NCBI GenBank assembly: GCA_022508245.1 | Contig: JAFLVO010000007.1 | Location: 1 to 59,617 of the forward strand | Source of the DNA: Clostridiales bacterium | GTDB lineage: Bacteria > Bacillota > Clostridia > Christensenellales > Borkfalkiaceae | Reading direction: 5' to 3' | DNA: 59,617 bases | In this document: piece after piece, positions 1 through 6,510 of the stretch | Layout: each line of letters begins with the position of its first letter | Position numbering within the stretch: the stretch's first letter is position 1 | Position numbers and translations under genes: made by a program | The notes under the pieces: generated by a model | The model's database searches: none | Told to the model about the DNA's origin: nothing | The model's input: the letters and a program-made list of their open reading frames with translations, nothing else

Positions 1-102
1 CGCAGGATATTTGCTCCTACCCGCAGCTTATCGCAGCTTGTCACGTCCTTCTTCGGCGCCATGTACCTAGGCATCCTCCGTATGCTCTTTGTAGCTTGAA
101 CT
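1..102 (-). rRNA. rrl: 23S ribosomal RNA, 5' end only
   Basis: The reverse complement begins GTTCAAGCTAC, then CGGAGGATGCC and GAAGAAGGACGTGA, which is the conserved start of bacterial 23S rRNA (domain I). The gene runs off the left edge, so only about the first 100 nt are present. Its 5' end near position 101-102 is set by alignment to the usual GGTTAAGC start. No 16S rRNA or spacer tRNA lies upstream (higher coordinates); a protein gene with its own terminator comes first. Confidence 0.95.
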
Positions 103-361
103 TTCTCTCAATAGCACTTTCGCTATTTGTCCTTTCGTCTACTTATCTACAAAAATTCTACATTTAAAACTCGACTAATTTCTTAACAGCATTAGGCACA
201 CCGCTTCAATTGCGATATTCTCTAATTTCGTATTAACCAATTAATCTTATTGCCTTTTTTGTACTGATTTTTCTTCTCTATGCAGTTTTCAATCTTCGCT
301 TTGCCGCAAAAGCGGCTGTTTTTCAACAGAAAAACGTTGCTGTCGATGCGACAGCTTTTAT
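103..361 (-). other. 23S rRNA leader with boxA-like site
   Basis: Transcribed spacer between the 23S promoter and the 23S 5' end. Read on the minus strand it has a hairpin GCTGTCG-CAT-CGACAGC just after the promoter, a second hairpin GCCGC-TTTT-GCGGC, and at 279-292 the string TTGAAAACTGCATA. That string resembles the boxA-like sequence (CTTTGAAAACT) normally found in Firmicutes rRNA operons, where NusB/S10 bind for antitermination. No open reading frame or tRNA is seen here. Confidence 0.7.
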
Positions 362-390
362 ATTTTAACAGCACCGTATAATTATGTCAA
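362..390 (-). promoter_or_regulatory. sigma-A-type promoter of the 23S rRNA gene
   Basis: Minus strand: -35 TTGACA (385-390), 17-bp spacer, -10 TAAAAT (362-367). It lies about 260 bp before the 23S gene and after the terminator of the next gene, so the 23S gene has its own promoter. Confidence 0.85.
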
Positions 391-442
391 GCGTTTTTTT
401 AAATCTTTTAAAAAAATTTAATTATTATATTATATAAAAATA

Positions 443-463
443 CGCCCGAAAAATTTTCGGGCG
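443..463 (-). terminator. rho-independent terminator after the 477-1199 gene
   Basis: Perfect inverted repeat CGCCCGAAAA / TTTTCGGGCG, followed on the minus strand by an AT-rich tract (TATTTTTATA). It separates the upstream gene from the rRNA promoter. Confidence 0.8.
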
Positions 464-476
464 CGGGGCTTTAAAA

Positions 477-1199
477 TTAAATATTATTTAATTGTTTTAT
501 TTTATCTATCAAGTCCGAAAGCTGCGGAATTTGGGCAAAATTCTGCGTATTTAAGATAATTTCGCCGTCAAAGTCTATATTTTTCAACTGCTTTATAAGG
601 CTTGCGTCAACGTCCTCAACTACAACCTGCGCAAGACTGCCCGCCATAGCCTTTAAAAACTTTTGGCAGAAACTGTCAGCGCCCGACGCGCTTTTTACGT
701 TGAGGGAAAAACATATTCGGGGACAAGCCGATTTGATTTCGTCAACCTTCGTCGGACTGTCCAAAAGACCGAGCAGGCTGTTTTCGATACAGAGCCCTAC
801 GCCGTAGCCTGCGCAAAAATTGTAAATTTCGCTTAAATATTGCAATCTGTCGCCATAATTTTCGTTCGGGAATTGCGGGGGAGCCTTTAGAATATATCTT
901 TTTGCGCCAAAAAGCTGACCGGAGCGCATTACCTGCTCAAGCCAATAAAAGCCGTCTCCGCGAACCCTGCGCGAGGGGCTGAAAAGTTGAGGTTCGAAGT
1001 TTTGCGCACCCGTTTCAATAGAGCAAACCTCCACCCCGCCGAGATTTTGAGCATACTTTTTTGCAAATTCGGGGCGGTATTCGTAGAAGGTCTTAAGCCC
1101 TACCGAGCAGGATTCGGCTCCCATATCCTTAATCAGAGAGAGTGCGTTTTCGGTTTCCTCTTTCAAATAAAAGCAAGCAGTTGAAATTGCCGTTTTCAT
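477..1199 (-). CDS. sugar phosphate isomerase/epimerase-like TIM-barrel protein
   Basis: A 240-residue protein that fits the AP-endonuclease-2 / sugar phosphate isomerase superfamily, metal-dependent TIM barrels that isomerise or epimerise sugars. Visible features are repeated beta-strand/helix units, the strand-end CIEN (Glu139-Asn140) typical of a metal-binding Glu, and VEDVD near residue 193 where family members often have Asp/His ligands. The length is at the short end for the family and the usual His ligands are not obvious, so activity is uncertain. The start is supported by a promoter only 6 nt upstream and no Shine-Dalgarno sequence, which implies a leaderless message. It ends 14 bp before a terminator and appears to be a single-gene unit. 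Substrate unknown. Confidence 0.65.
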   Translation of the reverse strand: MKTAISTACFYLKEETENALSLIKDMGAESCSVGLKTFYEYRPEFAKKYAQNLGGVEVCSIETGAQNFEPQLFSPSRRVRGDGFYWLEQVMRSGQLFGAKRYILKAPPQFPNENYGDRLQYLSEIYNFCAGYGVGLCIENSLLGLLDSPTKVDEIKSACPRICFSLNVKSASGADSFCQKFLKAMAGSLAQVVVEDVDASLIKQLKNIDFDGEIILNTQNFAQIPQLSDLIDKIKQLNNI

Positions 1200-1205
1200 A
1201 GCCGT

Positions 1206-1234
1206 ATTGTAACATATATTTTGCGTAAAATCAA
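1206..1234 (-). promoter_or_regulatory. promoter placed for leaderless transcription of the 477-1199 gene
   Basis: Minus strand: -35 TTGATT (1229-1234), 17-bp spacer, -10 TACAAT (1206-1211), then ACGGCT and the ATG. Transcription would start at or next to the ATG. Confidence 0.7.
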
Positions 1235-1244
1235 TACGGAGTTT

Positions 1245-1568
1245 TTAATTTTGAGCGGCTATGTATTTAGAGAGGCTGTAAGTTATGTCTTTATCGGCAA
1301 TTTCGGAGATTGGCGCGAGGGGGAAATAATCGGCACTCGCCTTAGTTGCGGGCTGTTCGATTGGGGTACTTTCCGAAGAAAGAGCGCGGACAGCCGATAA
1401 AACTCCGCTTATTTCCTCCGCACTTTCAAGCGCGCGTTTCATGTCTTCGCCTCCTATGCTTTCAAGCATGGGCTTCACCTCGGATAAAATATTCTGTGCA
1501 TTGGAATTTCCGCCGTATAAAAGCAGTGCGAGAATAATTAAAAGTTGCATAAATCTCTTTCCTTGCAT
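1245..1568 (-). CDS. hypothetical exported protein
   Basis: A 107-residue protein of unknown function. The N-terminus has Lys/Arg and then a hydrophobic stretch (LLIILALLLYGG, residues 9-20) followed by NSNAQ, which fits a secretion signal with cleavage near residue 24. The rest is a short acidic alpha-helical region with several Glu-Ser-Ala segments and no recognised motif. A second possible start is Met7 (position 1550), which has AAGGAAAG in front; Met1 keeps the positively charged N-region of a signal peptide. It is divergent from the next gene. I cannot assign a family. Confidence 0.5.
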   Translation of the reverse strand: MQGKRFMQLLIILALLLYGGNSNAQNILSEVKPMLESIGGEDMKRALESAEEISGVLSAVRALSSESTPIEQPATKASADYFPLAPISEIADKDITYSLSKYIAAQN

Positions 1569-1625
1569 ATTTTGTATTAGCCCGATAATTGCAAATCATC
1601 TGGTTACATTATATGCGGAGATTGT

Positions 1626-1928
1626 ATGAAAGATTTTAAAAGTTATTCCGACGAACAGCCCCAAGCAAATTCGCAAAACACGGCAGGTCAAAATACTGCC
1701 GATATAAACAACACGGTTGAGCTTGCGAAGGTACTCTCTAAAGCTATGAGCGGAAAGAACGAAAGACAGCTTCTCGGCACCATAATTGCCGAAGCCGAGC
1801 GCGGCAAGCGCGAAGGCACTTTGTCGAACGCCGACCTCGACAATTTTTACAACGCCCTCTACCCGCTTTTGGACGGCTTTAAAAGAAAAAAACTCAAAGA
1901 GGTTATAGCAAAGCTTAAATCAATTTGA
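1626..1928 (+). CDS. hypothetical small soluble protein
   Basis: A 100-residue protein. The first 30 residues are low-complexity, rich in Gln, Asn and Thr (repeats of NTAGQNTA type). The remainder (31-100) is predicted helical and charged, ending in a basic helix (FKRKKLKEVIAKLK). GGAG five bases before the ATG supports the start. It converges with the cysteine desulfurase gene with zero bases between the two stop codons, and no terminator hairpin is visible between them. No signal peptide or membrane segment. Family not recognised; nucleic acid binding is possible from the basic C-terminus, but this is only a guess. Confidence 0.55.
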   Translation: MKDFKSYSDEQPQANSQNTAGQNTADINNTVELAKVLSKAMSGKNERQLLGTIIAEAERGKREGTLSNADLDNFYNALYPLLDGFKRKKLKEVIAKLKSI

Positions 1929-3041
1929 TTATTTTGAAATTTCATAGACGGCGTTGAGGAAGATTTCGCACTCGTTTTTGGAGTTGAACGAGCTGACCGA
2001 CGCCCTTATAAGCCCCTCGCTTTGGAGGGCTTGGTGCATCTTGGGTGCGCAGTGCAGTCCGCCCCGAACGCAGATAGAGTATTCCTCCGAGAGTCTGAAC
2101 GCGGCAAGCTCGGATTGCAAATTTTCAAGCGAAAAACAGACTATGCCGAAGGGATTAGGCTTTGAATAGAGGGTCACTCCCTTTATACGCGCCAAGCCCT
2201 CGTGCAGAATTTGGGTATATTTAACAACCTTTTGTGCACTTTCCGCCATTTTATTTTTGAGATAGAGTGCGCCCTCGCCGAGCGAAATTATTGCGGGATA
2301 CGAGAGCGTTCCGCATTCGAGTCTGTCGGGGTAGAAGTCGGGCATATCGAGGTTGTAGCTTTCGCTGCCCGTACCGCCGTAGGTTATGGGGCGGGGATTT
2401 ATGCGTTCGGAAAACAGGAGCGCACCGCTGCCCTGAATACCGAGCATGCCCTTGTGTCCTGCCACGGCAAGCGCGTCAATTCCGCCCGCTTTCATATCAA
2501 TTTTGATATGTCCGCACGCCTGTGCTCCGTCGCAGATCAGAAGGCAGTCCTCTGGAATTGCTCTGCGGACTGACGAAATGTCGGGAGACGTCCCCGTGAC
2601 GTTGGACGCAAGCGTTATAATTACCGCGCGGATATTTGGAGTTACAATTGCTTGAAGCGCGGATATATCTATATTCCCCTCTTCGTCGAGAGGGGTGTAT
2701 TTTACGTGTACGCCCCTGCCTTCAAGGTAATGCAGAGGGCGAAGAACGGAGTTGTGCTCGGCGACGGTTGAAACCACCTCGTCCCCCTCTTGAAGGGTAC
2801 CTAAAATAACGGTGTTAAGAGCCTCCGAGCAATTCTTTGTGAAAATTACCCGGTCGTAATCGTATCCGCCGAAAAACTCGCACAAAATTTTTCGGCAGGC
2901 GTAGACCCGCTCAAGGCAGGCAAGCGAAAGCTTGTGTCCGCTTCTGCCGGGGTTGGCGCAGAATTTCATTGCGGAGAGGGTTGCGTTTATTACTTCGTCG
3001 GGCTTGAACCCGCCCGTTGCAGCGTTGTCAAAATAAATCAT
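1929..3041 (-). CDS. cysteine desulfurase family protein (class V aminotransferase fold)
   Basis: A 370-residue PLP enzyme of the NifS/SufS-like branch that removes sulfur (or selenium) from cysteine (or selenocysteine) and holds it as a persulfide. Visible features: N-terminal YFDNAATG, the PLP-stacking EHNS (His96), DGAQACGH (Asp171), the Schiff-base lysine in AVAGHKG (Lys197) and the catalytic cysteine in GGLHCAP (Cys331). The full complement of catalytic residues and near-standard length suggest an active enzyme. AAAGGGA precedes the ATG. It is divergent from a DUF3343 gene, a family proposed to carry Se or S, so the pair may form a donor and acceptor. No fdx, iscU or selD gene is in the window. 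The substrate (Cys or Sec) cannot be told from sequence. Confidence 0.9.
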   Translation of the reverse strand: MIYFDNAATGGFKPDEVINATLSAMKFCANPGRSGHKLSLACLERVYACRKILCEFFGGYDYDRVIFTKNCSEALNTVILGTLQEGDEVVSTVAEHNSVLRPLHYLEGRGVHVKYTPLDEEGNIDISALQAIVTPNIRAVIITLASNVTGTSPDISSVRRAIPEDCLLICDGAQACGHIKIDMKAGGIDALAVAGHKGMLGIQGSGALLFSERINPRPITYGGTGSESYNLDMPDFYPDRLECGTLSYPAIISLGEGALYLKNKMAESAQKVVKYTQILHEGLARIKGVTLYSKPNPFGIVCFSLENLQSELAAFRLSEEYSICVRGGLHCAPKMHQALQSEGLIRASVSSFNSKNECEIFLNAVYEISK

Positions 3042-3094
3042 AATTTCCCTTTAAAACATATAATATTATATAATTATTACAAGAGGACGAAAAT
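3042..3094. promoter_or_regulatory. AT-rich divergent promoter region
   Basis: The 53 bp between the divergent cysteine desulfurase and DUF3343 genes contain overlapping TATAAT-like strings on both strands (CATATAATATTATATAATTA). Exact -35 elements are not clear. Confidence 0.5.
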
Positions 3095-3352
3095 ATGACA
3101 GAGATACTAGCCGTCTTCCGTTCGCGTTCGCAGGCGATGGACTGCAATTCGAGGCTCAGACGGGGCGGAATTCCTTCAAGTCTCATAAACACGCCCAAGG
3201 AGGCAGGCGTTGGCTGCGGGCTTTCGGTAAAGTTTCCGCAAAGTACGGAAAAGAGCGCAAGAGCGCTTATTTCGGGCGGAAGGTATTCGGCATTTTACGG
3301 CTATATGATTGTGAATATCAACTACGGAAGAACTACTTTCAGATGGTATTAA
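3095..3352 (+). CDS. DUF3343 protein, putative Se/S carrier-like
   Basis: An 85-residue protein with the layout of DUF3343: an N-terminal strand, a helix ending in LRRGGIP, a strand with a proline (NTPKE), and the conserved GCGLSVKF segment with Cys41. Family members are often found beside cysteine desulfurase-like or selenium genes and have been proposed to carry Se or S; that role is family knowledge, not shown here. AGAGGA eight bases before the ATG supports the start. It is transcribed away from the cysteine desulfurase. The C-terminus (INYGRTTFRWY) is not recognised. Confidence 0.7.
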   Translation: MTEILAVFRSRSQAMDCNSRLRRGGIPSSLINTPKEAGVGCGLSVKFPQSTEKSARALISGGRYSAFYGYMIVNINYGRTTFRWY

Positions 3353-3397
3353 AGAATTAATAGACGTAACCGCCGCAATAAAATTGCGACGGTTTTG

Positions 3398-3426
3398 TTG
3401 ATTTGTAGTTTAATTTGTGATAAAAT
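3398..3426 (+). promoter_or_regulatory. promoter placed for leaderless transcription of nth
   Basis: -35 TTGATT (3398-3403), 17-bp spacer, -10 TAAAAT (3421-3426), then ACGGGT and the ATG at 3433. No Shine-Dalgarno sequence fits between. Confidence 0.75.
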
Positions 3427-3432
3427 ACGGGT

Positions 3433-4053
3433 ATGCAAGACTTATTAAACGAGCTTGAAAGGCTATATCCCGATGCAAAGCCCGCGTTAATTTATAAAAC
3501 CCCCTACGAGTTGCTTGTTGCCGTAATACTTTCGGCACAGTGCACAGACGAGCGGGTAAATAAGGTTACCGAAGTTCTATTTAAGGAACACAACACCCCG
3601 CAGAGTATGCTTTTACTCACTCAACCCGAGCTTGAAAAATACATATTTTCCTGCGGGTTTTACAGAAATAAGGCGGCGCATATCCTCTCGGCTTCGGCGG
3701 ATATCATAGAGAAATTTAACGGCGAAGTCCCCTCCACTTTGGAAGAGTTGCGAACGCTTGCGGGGGTGGGGCGAAAGACTGCCAACGTAGTTTACGCCGT
3801 GGCTTTCGGGGGCGACGCTATCGCGGTTGATACGCACGTTTTCAGGGTATCAAATAGGCTTGGAATTGCGAACGGTAAAACGCCCGAAAAGGTCGAAGAG
3901 GACCTTATGAAAGCTATCCCGCAAAATATGTGGTCGAAAGCTCACCACTATCTTATATGGCACGGTCGAAGGGTCTGCCACTCGCAAAAGCCCGACTGCA
4001 TAAACTGCACTTTAAAAAATTATTGTAAATTTTATAATGAAAAACGAGATTGA
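3433..4053 (+). CDS. nth: endonuclease III (DNA glycosylase/AP lyase)
   Basis: A 206-residue base-excision repair enzyme that removes oxidised pyrimidines and cleaves the abasic site. The helix-hairpin-helix LAGVGRKTA carries the catalytic Lys115, and Asp133 (AVDTHVFRV) is the conserved catalytic aspartate. Four cysteines (182, 189, 192, 198; spacing C-x6-C-x2-C-x5-C) make the 4Fe-4S cluster site. The length matches the family. The promoter -10 ends 6 nt before the ATG, suggesting a leaderless mRNA. The last codons (Lys-Arg-Asp-stop) form one arm of a palindromic terminator shared with the convergent gene. Confidence 0.97.
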   Translation: MQDLLNELERLYPDAKPALIYKTPYELLVAVILSAQCTDERVNKVTEVLFKEHNTPQSMLLLTQPELEKYIFSCGFYRNKAAHILSASADIIEKFNGEVPSTLEELRTLAGVGRKTANVVYAVAFGGDAIAVDTHVFRVSNRLGIANGKTPEKVEEDLMKAIPQNMWSKAHHYLIWHGRRVCHSQKPDCINCTLKNYCKFYNEKRD

Positions 4054-4071
4054 ACACACTCAATCTCGTTT
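4041..4071. terminator. bidirectional terminator embedded in two convergent gene ends
   Basis: AACGAGATTGA-ACACAC-TCAATCTCGTT forms a stem whose arms contain the stop codons of nth (+) and the 4060-4431 gene (-). A T-run follows on the plus strand. Both proteins therefore end in Lys-Arg-Asp. Confidence 0.8.
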
Positions 4072-4431
4072 TTTTATTTGTTTCATAATTTTCTCGTAAT
4101 TGTATTTTAACCTTTCTTCAAAATATTCTTCATTGATATCAAAGGTTGTTTTTAAGTCTATCCAATAACCTAACGGACAAAACTTTTCACAATTTCGTAT
4201 TGCAAGCAATTCGTTTTCATCTTTTAAATCTTCACTTTTAAGTAAGTCTATAATGTATTGCGTATAATCATATTCATAGTAATAAACAATGTAATCTTTT
4301 ACGACCTTGTATTTGTCGTCATAGTTAAAATTGCCGCACTTTTCCCGAGCTACGATATATAAACACAACCACCTTATCAATACGTCGTCAACGAATTTAT
4401 TTGGAAATTTATTACTAAAACGTACTTTCAT
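4060..4431 (-). CDS. hypothetical protein under a tightly marked promoter
   Basis: A 123-residue protein of unknown family. It is rich in Tyr, Asp, Lys and Phe (for example DYIVYYYEYDYTQY near residues 47-60) and has no signal peptide or clear membrane helix. AT-rich codon use and amino-acid composition differ from the flanking housekeeping genes, hinting at recent acquisition. It is read from a perfect-consensus promoter (TTGACA-17-TATAAT) overlapped by two direct repeats, and is divergent from two small HTH genes. The arrangement suggests that one HTH protein represses it. It could be a toxin-like or phage-derived product, but no motif supports a specific role. Confidence 0.55.
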   Translation of the reverse strand: MKVRFSNKFPNKFVDDVLIRWLCLYIVAREKCGNFNYDDKYKVVKDYIVYYYEYDYTQYIIDLLKSEDLKDENELLAIRNCEKFCPLGYWIDLKTTFDINEEYFEERLKYNYEKIMKQIKKRD

Positions 4432-4458
4432 AACATACTCTCACTATTTATTTTTTAT

Positions 4459-4487
4459 ATTATACAAGATTAAATTATGTATGTCAA
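4459..4487 (-). promoter_or_regulatory. perfect-consensus promoter of the 4060-4431 gene
   Basis: Minus strand: TTGACA (4482-4487), 17-bp spacer, TATAAT (4459-4464), about 27 bp before the ATG. Confidence 0.85.
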
Positions 4488-4513
4488 ATTATACAAGATG
4501 TATTATTGTATAA
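4459..4513. promoter_or_regulatory. candidate operator: direct repeats over a divergent promoter
   Basis: ATTATACAAGAT occurs exactly at 4459-4470 and 4488-4499 (29-bp period). One copy covers the -10 and the other abuts the -35 of the minus-strand promoter. A partial copy in the opposite orientation (TTGTATAA, about 4506-4513) overlaps the -35 region of the plus-strand HTH gene. The placement suggests that one regulator controls both directions; the likely binder is one of the adjacent HTH proteins (inference). Confidence 0.6.
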
Positions 4514-4530
4514 ATTTACTTTGCATATTT

Positions 4531-4536
4531 TAAAAT
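4531..4536 (+). promoter_or_regulatory. -10 element 6 nt before the HTH gene ATG
   Basis: TAAAAT at 4531-4536, then AGTAGT and ATG at 4543. A possible -35 TTGTAT (4506-4511) is 19 bp away and overlaps the operator-like repeat. Confidence 0.5.
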
Positions 4537-4542
4537 AGTAGT

Positions 4543-4851
4543 ATGGATAAGAAATTCGTTCAGATGCGGATTGCAAGAATAAGAAACGCTCATAACGTAT
4601 CTGCAAGAAAAGTGAGTATGGAGCTTGGTCAAAGTACCGAGTACATCAATCAGATTGAAAACGGCAAAGCCTTACCGTCACTTGAGGGTTTATTTAATAT
4701 TTGTGACTATTTTAATATTACCTTAGGCGAATTTTTTGATGACAGATTAGAATTTCCCGTAGAGTACAAGCACATTATAGAAGAACTGAACAAAATGGAC
4801 AATGTCGCAATCAATCAGATTTACGAGCTTTTAAAACTTATAAACAAATAA
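4543..4851 (+). CDS. XRE-family HTH transcriptional regulator
   Basis: A 102-residue DNA-binding protein. The helix-turn-helix spans residues 7-62 (IRNAHNVSARKVSMELG, then STEYINQIENGKALP, typical of the Cro/CI recognition helix and following turn). The short C-terminal tail (EELNKMDNVAINQIYELLKLI) is helical and may dimerise. No Shine-Dalgarno sequence is seen; the -10 element ends 6 nt before the ATG. The next HTH gene starts 4 nt after its stop. It probably regulates itself and the divergent 123-residue gene through the repeats at 4459-4513. Confidence 0.85.
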   Translation: MDKKFVQMRIARIRNAHNVSARKVSMELGQSTEYINQIENGKALPSLEGLFNICDYFNITLGEFFDDRLEFPVEYKHIIEELNKMDNVAINQIYELLKLINK

Positions 4852-4855
4852 AAAT

Positions 4856-5062
4856 ATGCGATTGAAATATTTACGTGAGCAACGGAAAATTTCACAGCTG
4901 AAGCTTGCGCTTGACTTAAATATGAACCAAAACAGCATTTCAAGGTACGAAACGGGCGTGCATGAAGCTGATTATGCAACTTTGATTAAGTTTGCCGACT
5001 ACTTCAACGTTTCCATAGACTACCTTTTAGAGAGAACCGACAATCCACAATTTTTTAAATAA
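4856..5062 (+). CDS. small XRE-family HTH protein
   Basis: A 68-residue protein that is almost entirely one HTH domain: LKYLREQRKISQLKLALDL, NQNSISRYETGVHEAD, then the helix pattern ending YFNVSIDYLLERTD, which is classic for Cro/CI repressors. It follows the previous HTH gene by 4 nt with no separate Shine-Dalgarno sequence, so it is probably translated by coupling. There is no effector domain. It ends just before a bidirectional terminator. Confidence 0.85.
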   Translation: MRLKYLREQRKISQLKLALDLNMNQNSISRYETGVHEADYATLIKFADYFNVSIDYLLERTDNPQFFK

Positions 5063-5064
5063 AT

Positions 5065-5096
5065 ATAGCGCGAACGGAAATTTCCGTTCGCGCTAT
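5065..5096. terminator. bidirectional palindromic terminator
   Basis: Perfect palindrome ATAGCGCGAACGGAAA / TTTCCGTTCGCGCTAT between the HTH genes (+) and the acyltransferase (-), with AT-rich tails on both sides. Confidence 0.85.
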
Positions 5097-5100
5097 TTTA

Positions 5101-6165
5101 TTAATGCGAATATTTCAGCCAAGAAAACCCTTTCTTTTTTTCGAGGAAGAAAATCAAAAATGCCAGCCCAAGGCATATAGCCAAAGTAAGAGCGTATAGA
5201 ATCGAGCTGTAATTGAAATCTATTGCCCGCAGTACCCCTCGTATCAAAATTAATATGGAGAAGTGCGAAGCGTATATTACCGTACTCAACTTTCTTAAAA
5301 GTTTAGAGCAGGTAATCTGCACATTTAATTCTTTGCAGAATATAAAGAAAAGTGTGCAGAACGGAATTAACGCAAAGGGGCACTCGTTGTTACCGCCGAA
5401 TTTATCCACAAAGAACCGAAATTCAAACAAAAGCAAAACCGCGCTTATTACAAGGGCTATAATCAGTTTAAAATCTATATTGTAATTCTTATTACTGTCG
5501 GCAAATTTTTTACCTAACACCACCCAAAAGATTGCAACGGGGAAACTGTTGTTCGGCTCGGTGAAAATGAAAGTGTAATATTTATCGAACTCCTTAAATG
5601 CGTCTATCTGCGTAGTTATCGGTTTATAAGTTGAAAACATACTTACTGCTAAACTGATGACTAACGCAATCGACAGTAAAATGTTTACGTTGATTTTGCG
5701 AAGCGGATAGATTATTGCCGTTGCGATGACCAATGCCGTTATGAACCAAGATGCATAAAAGGTACTTGAACACAGCAGTCCGCGGAAAAAATAAAATACG
5801 CCCATCCAAAATCCGTCTCTGCCGTAATTTCGCACCGTGAAAGTTACAGGCGATAATAAAACAAACCAAAAGGCATATAATTGCAAATTTCTTATAATAA
5901 ATTTTTTGAAAACCGAATTTTGATTTTTTGTTCCATGTGCAGAATTGACTTTTTTAAAAAAGAAATATGAAGAAATTATAAAAAATAACGGAACGGCTGT
6001 TTTCAGCCACGGGTTTAATATTCCGTTAAACAAATCGGCGTGAATAGCAATAACCATAAGCGACAGCACAAACTTTAACATGTCCAACGAGTCTATATTT
6101 TGTCTATTCGTCAAACTGTTTGGCTGTGTCTCTTTGCTTACAGCTTCTTTATCGGATTGTAACAT
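5101..6165 (-). CDS. acyltransferase 3 family integral membrane protein
   Basis: A 354-residue membrane protein with about ten predicted hydrophobic helices. It starts with a short soluble tail, then SLDMLKFVLSLMVIAIH, where His42 matches the conserved His of acyltransferase-3 (OafA/WecH-like) enzymes, followed by LFFIISSYFFFKK. Such enzymes O-acetylate surface glycans or other polymers. The acceptor cannot be inferred because no glycan cluster is nearby. AAGGAA a few bases before the ATG and a strong promoter (6202-6230) support the start. It is a single-gene unit closed by the terminator at 5065-5096. Confidence 0.85.
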   Translation of the reverse strand: MLQSDKEAVSKETQPNSLTNRQNIDSLDMLKFVLSLMVIAIHADLFNGILNPWLKTAVPLFFIISSYFFFKKVNSAHGTKNQNSVFKKFIIRNLQLYAFWFVLLSPVTFTVRNYGRDGFWMGVFYFFRGLLCSSTFYASWFITALVIATAIIYPLRKINVNILLSIALVISLAVSMFSTYKPITTQIDAFKEFDKYYTFIFTEPNNSFPVAIFWVVLGKKFADSNKNYNIDFKLIIALVISAVLLLFEFRFFVDKFGGNNECPFALIPFCTLFFIFCKELNVQITCSKLLRKLSTVIYASHFSILILIRGVLRAIDFNYSSILYALTLAICLGLAFLIFFLEKKKGFSWLKYSH

Positions 6166-6201
6166 AAATTCCTTAATATAAGTACTTTAATAATTTGTTT
6201 T

Positions 6202-6230
6202 ATTATACTGTTTGGTTGATACCCTGTCAA
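6202..6230 (-). promoter_or_regulatory. promoter of the acyltransferase gene
   Basis: Minus strand: TTGACA (6225-6230), 17 bp, TATAAT (6202-6207), about 37 bp before the ATG. Confidence 0.8.
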
Positions 6231-6266
6231 GTGAGTATTTAATTGCTTTAACTTAAAAACGCAAAG

Positions 6267-6462
6267 GCAACGCAGTATTGCGCAGTATATATGCCGTTGG
6301 CGGGAGCATAAAATACACAACTGCCTGATATATGCAACGGCAGAGATACAAGCAAGACAAGGCGCGCGAGTATTTGCGAGGGAGCTTACTTATGCGTATG
6401 TGACCGAGCAAACACGTAGCGCAACGCAGTATTGCGCAGTATATATGCCGTTGGCGGGAGCA
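6267..6462 (+). repeat. family A element, copy A1 (with a 42-bp exact direct repeat)
   Basis: Core strings GCAAGACAAGGCGCGCGAG, AGCTTACTTATGCG and CGCAGTATTGCGC are shared with copies A2 and A3. Terminal arms are ATATATGCAACGGCA (from 6328) and TATATATGCCGTTG (6441-6454). A 42-bp segment beginning GCAACGCAGTATTGCG is repeated exactly at 6267-6308 and 6421-6462. It lies downstream of the tuf terminator. Confidence 0.8.
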
Positions 6463-6467
6463 AATAA

Positions 6468-6497
6468 AAAAGACGGGGCTTACGCTCCGTCTTTATT
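6468..6497 (-). terminator. tuf terminator
   Basis: Minus strand: AAAGACGGAGC-GTAA-GCCCCGTCTTTTTTAT, a strong stem with a T-run, shortly after the tuf stop codon. Confidence 0.85.
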
Positions 6498-6510
6498 ATT
6501 TTGTTTTAAA

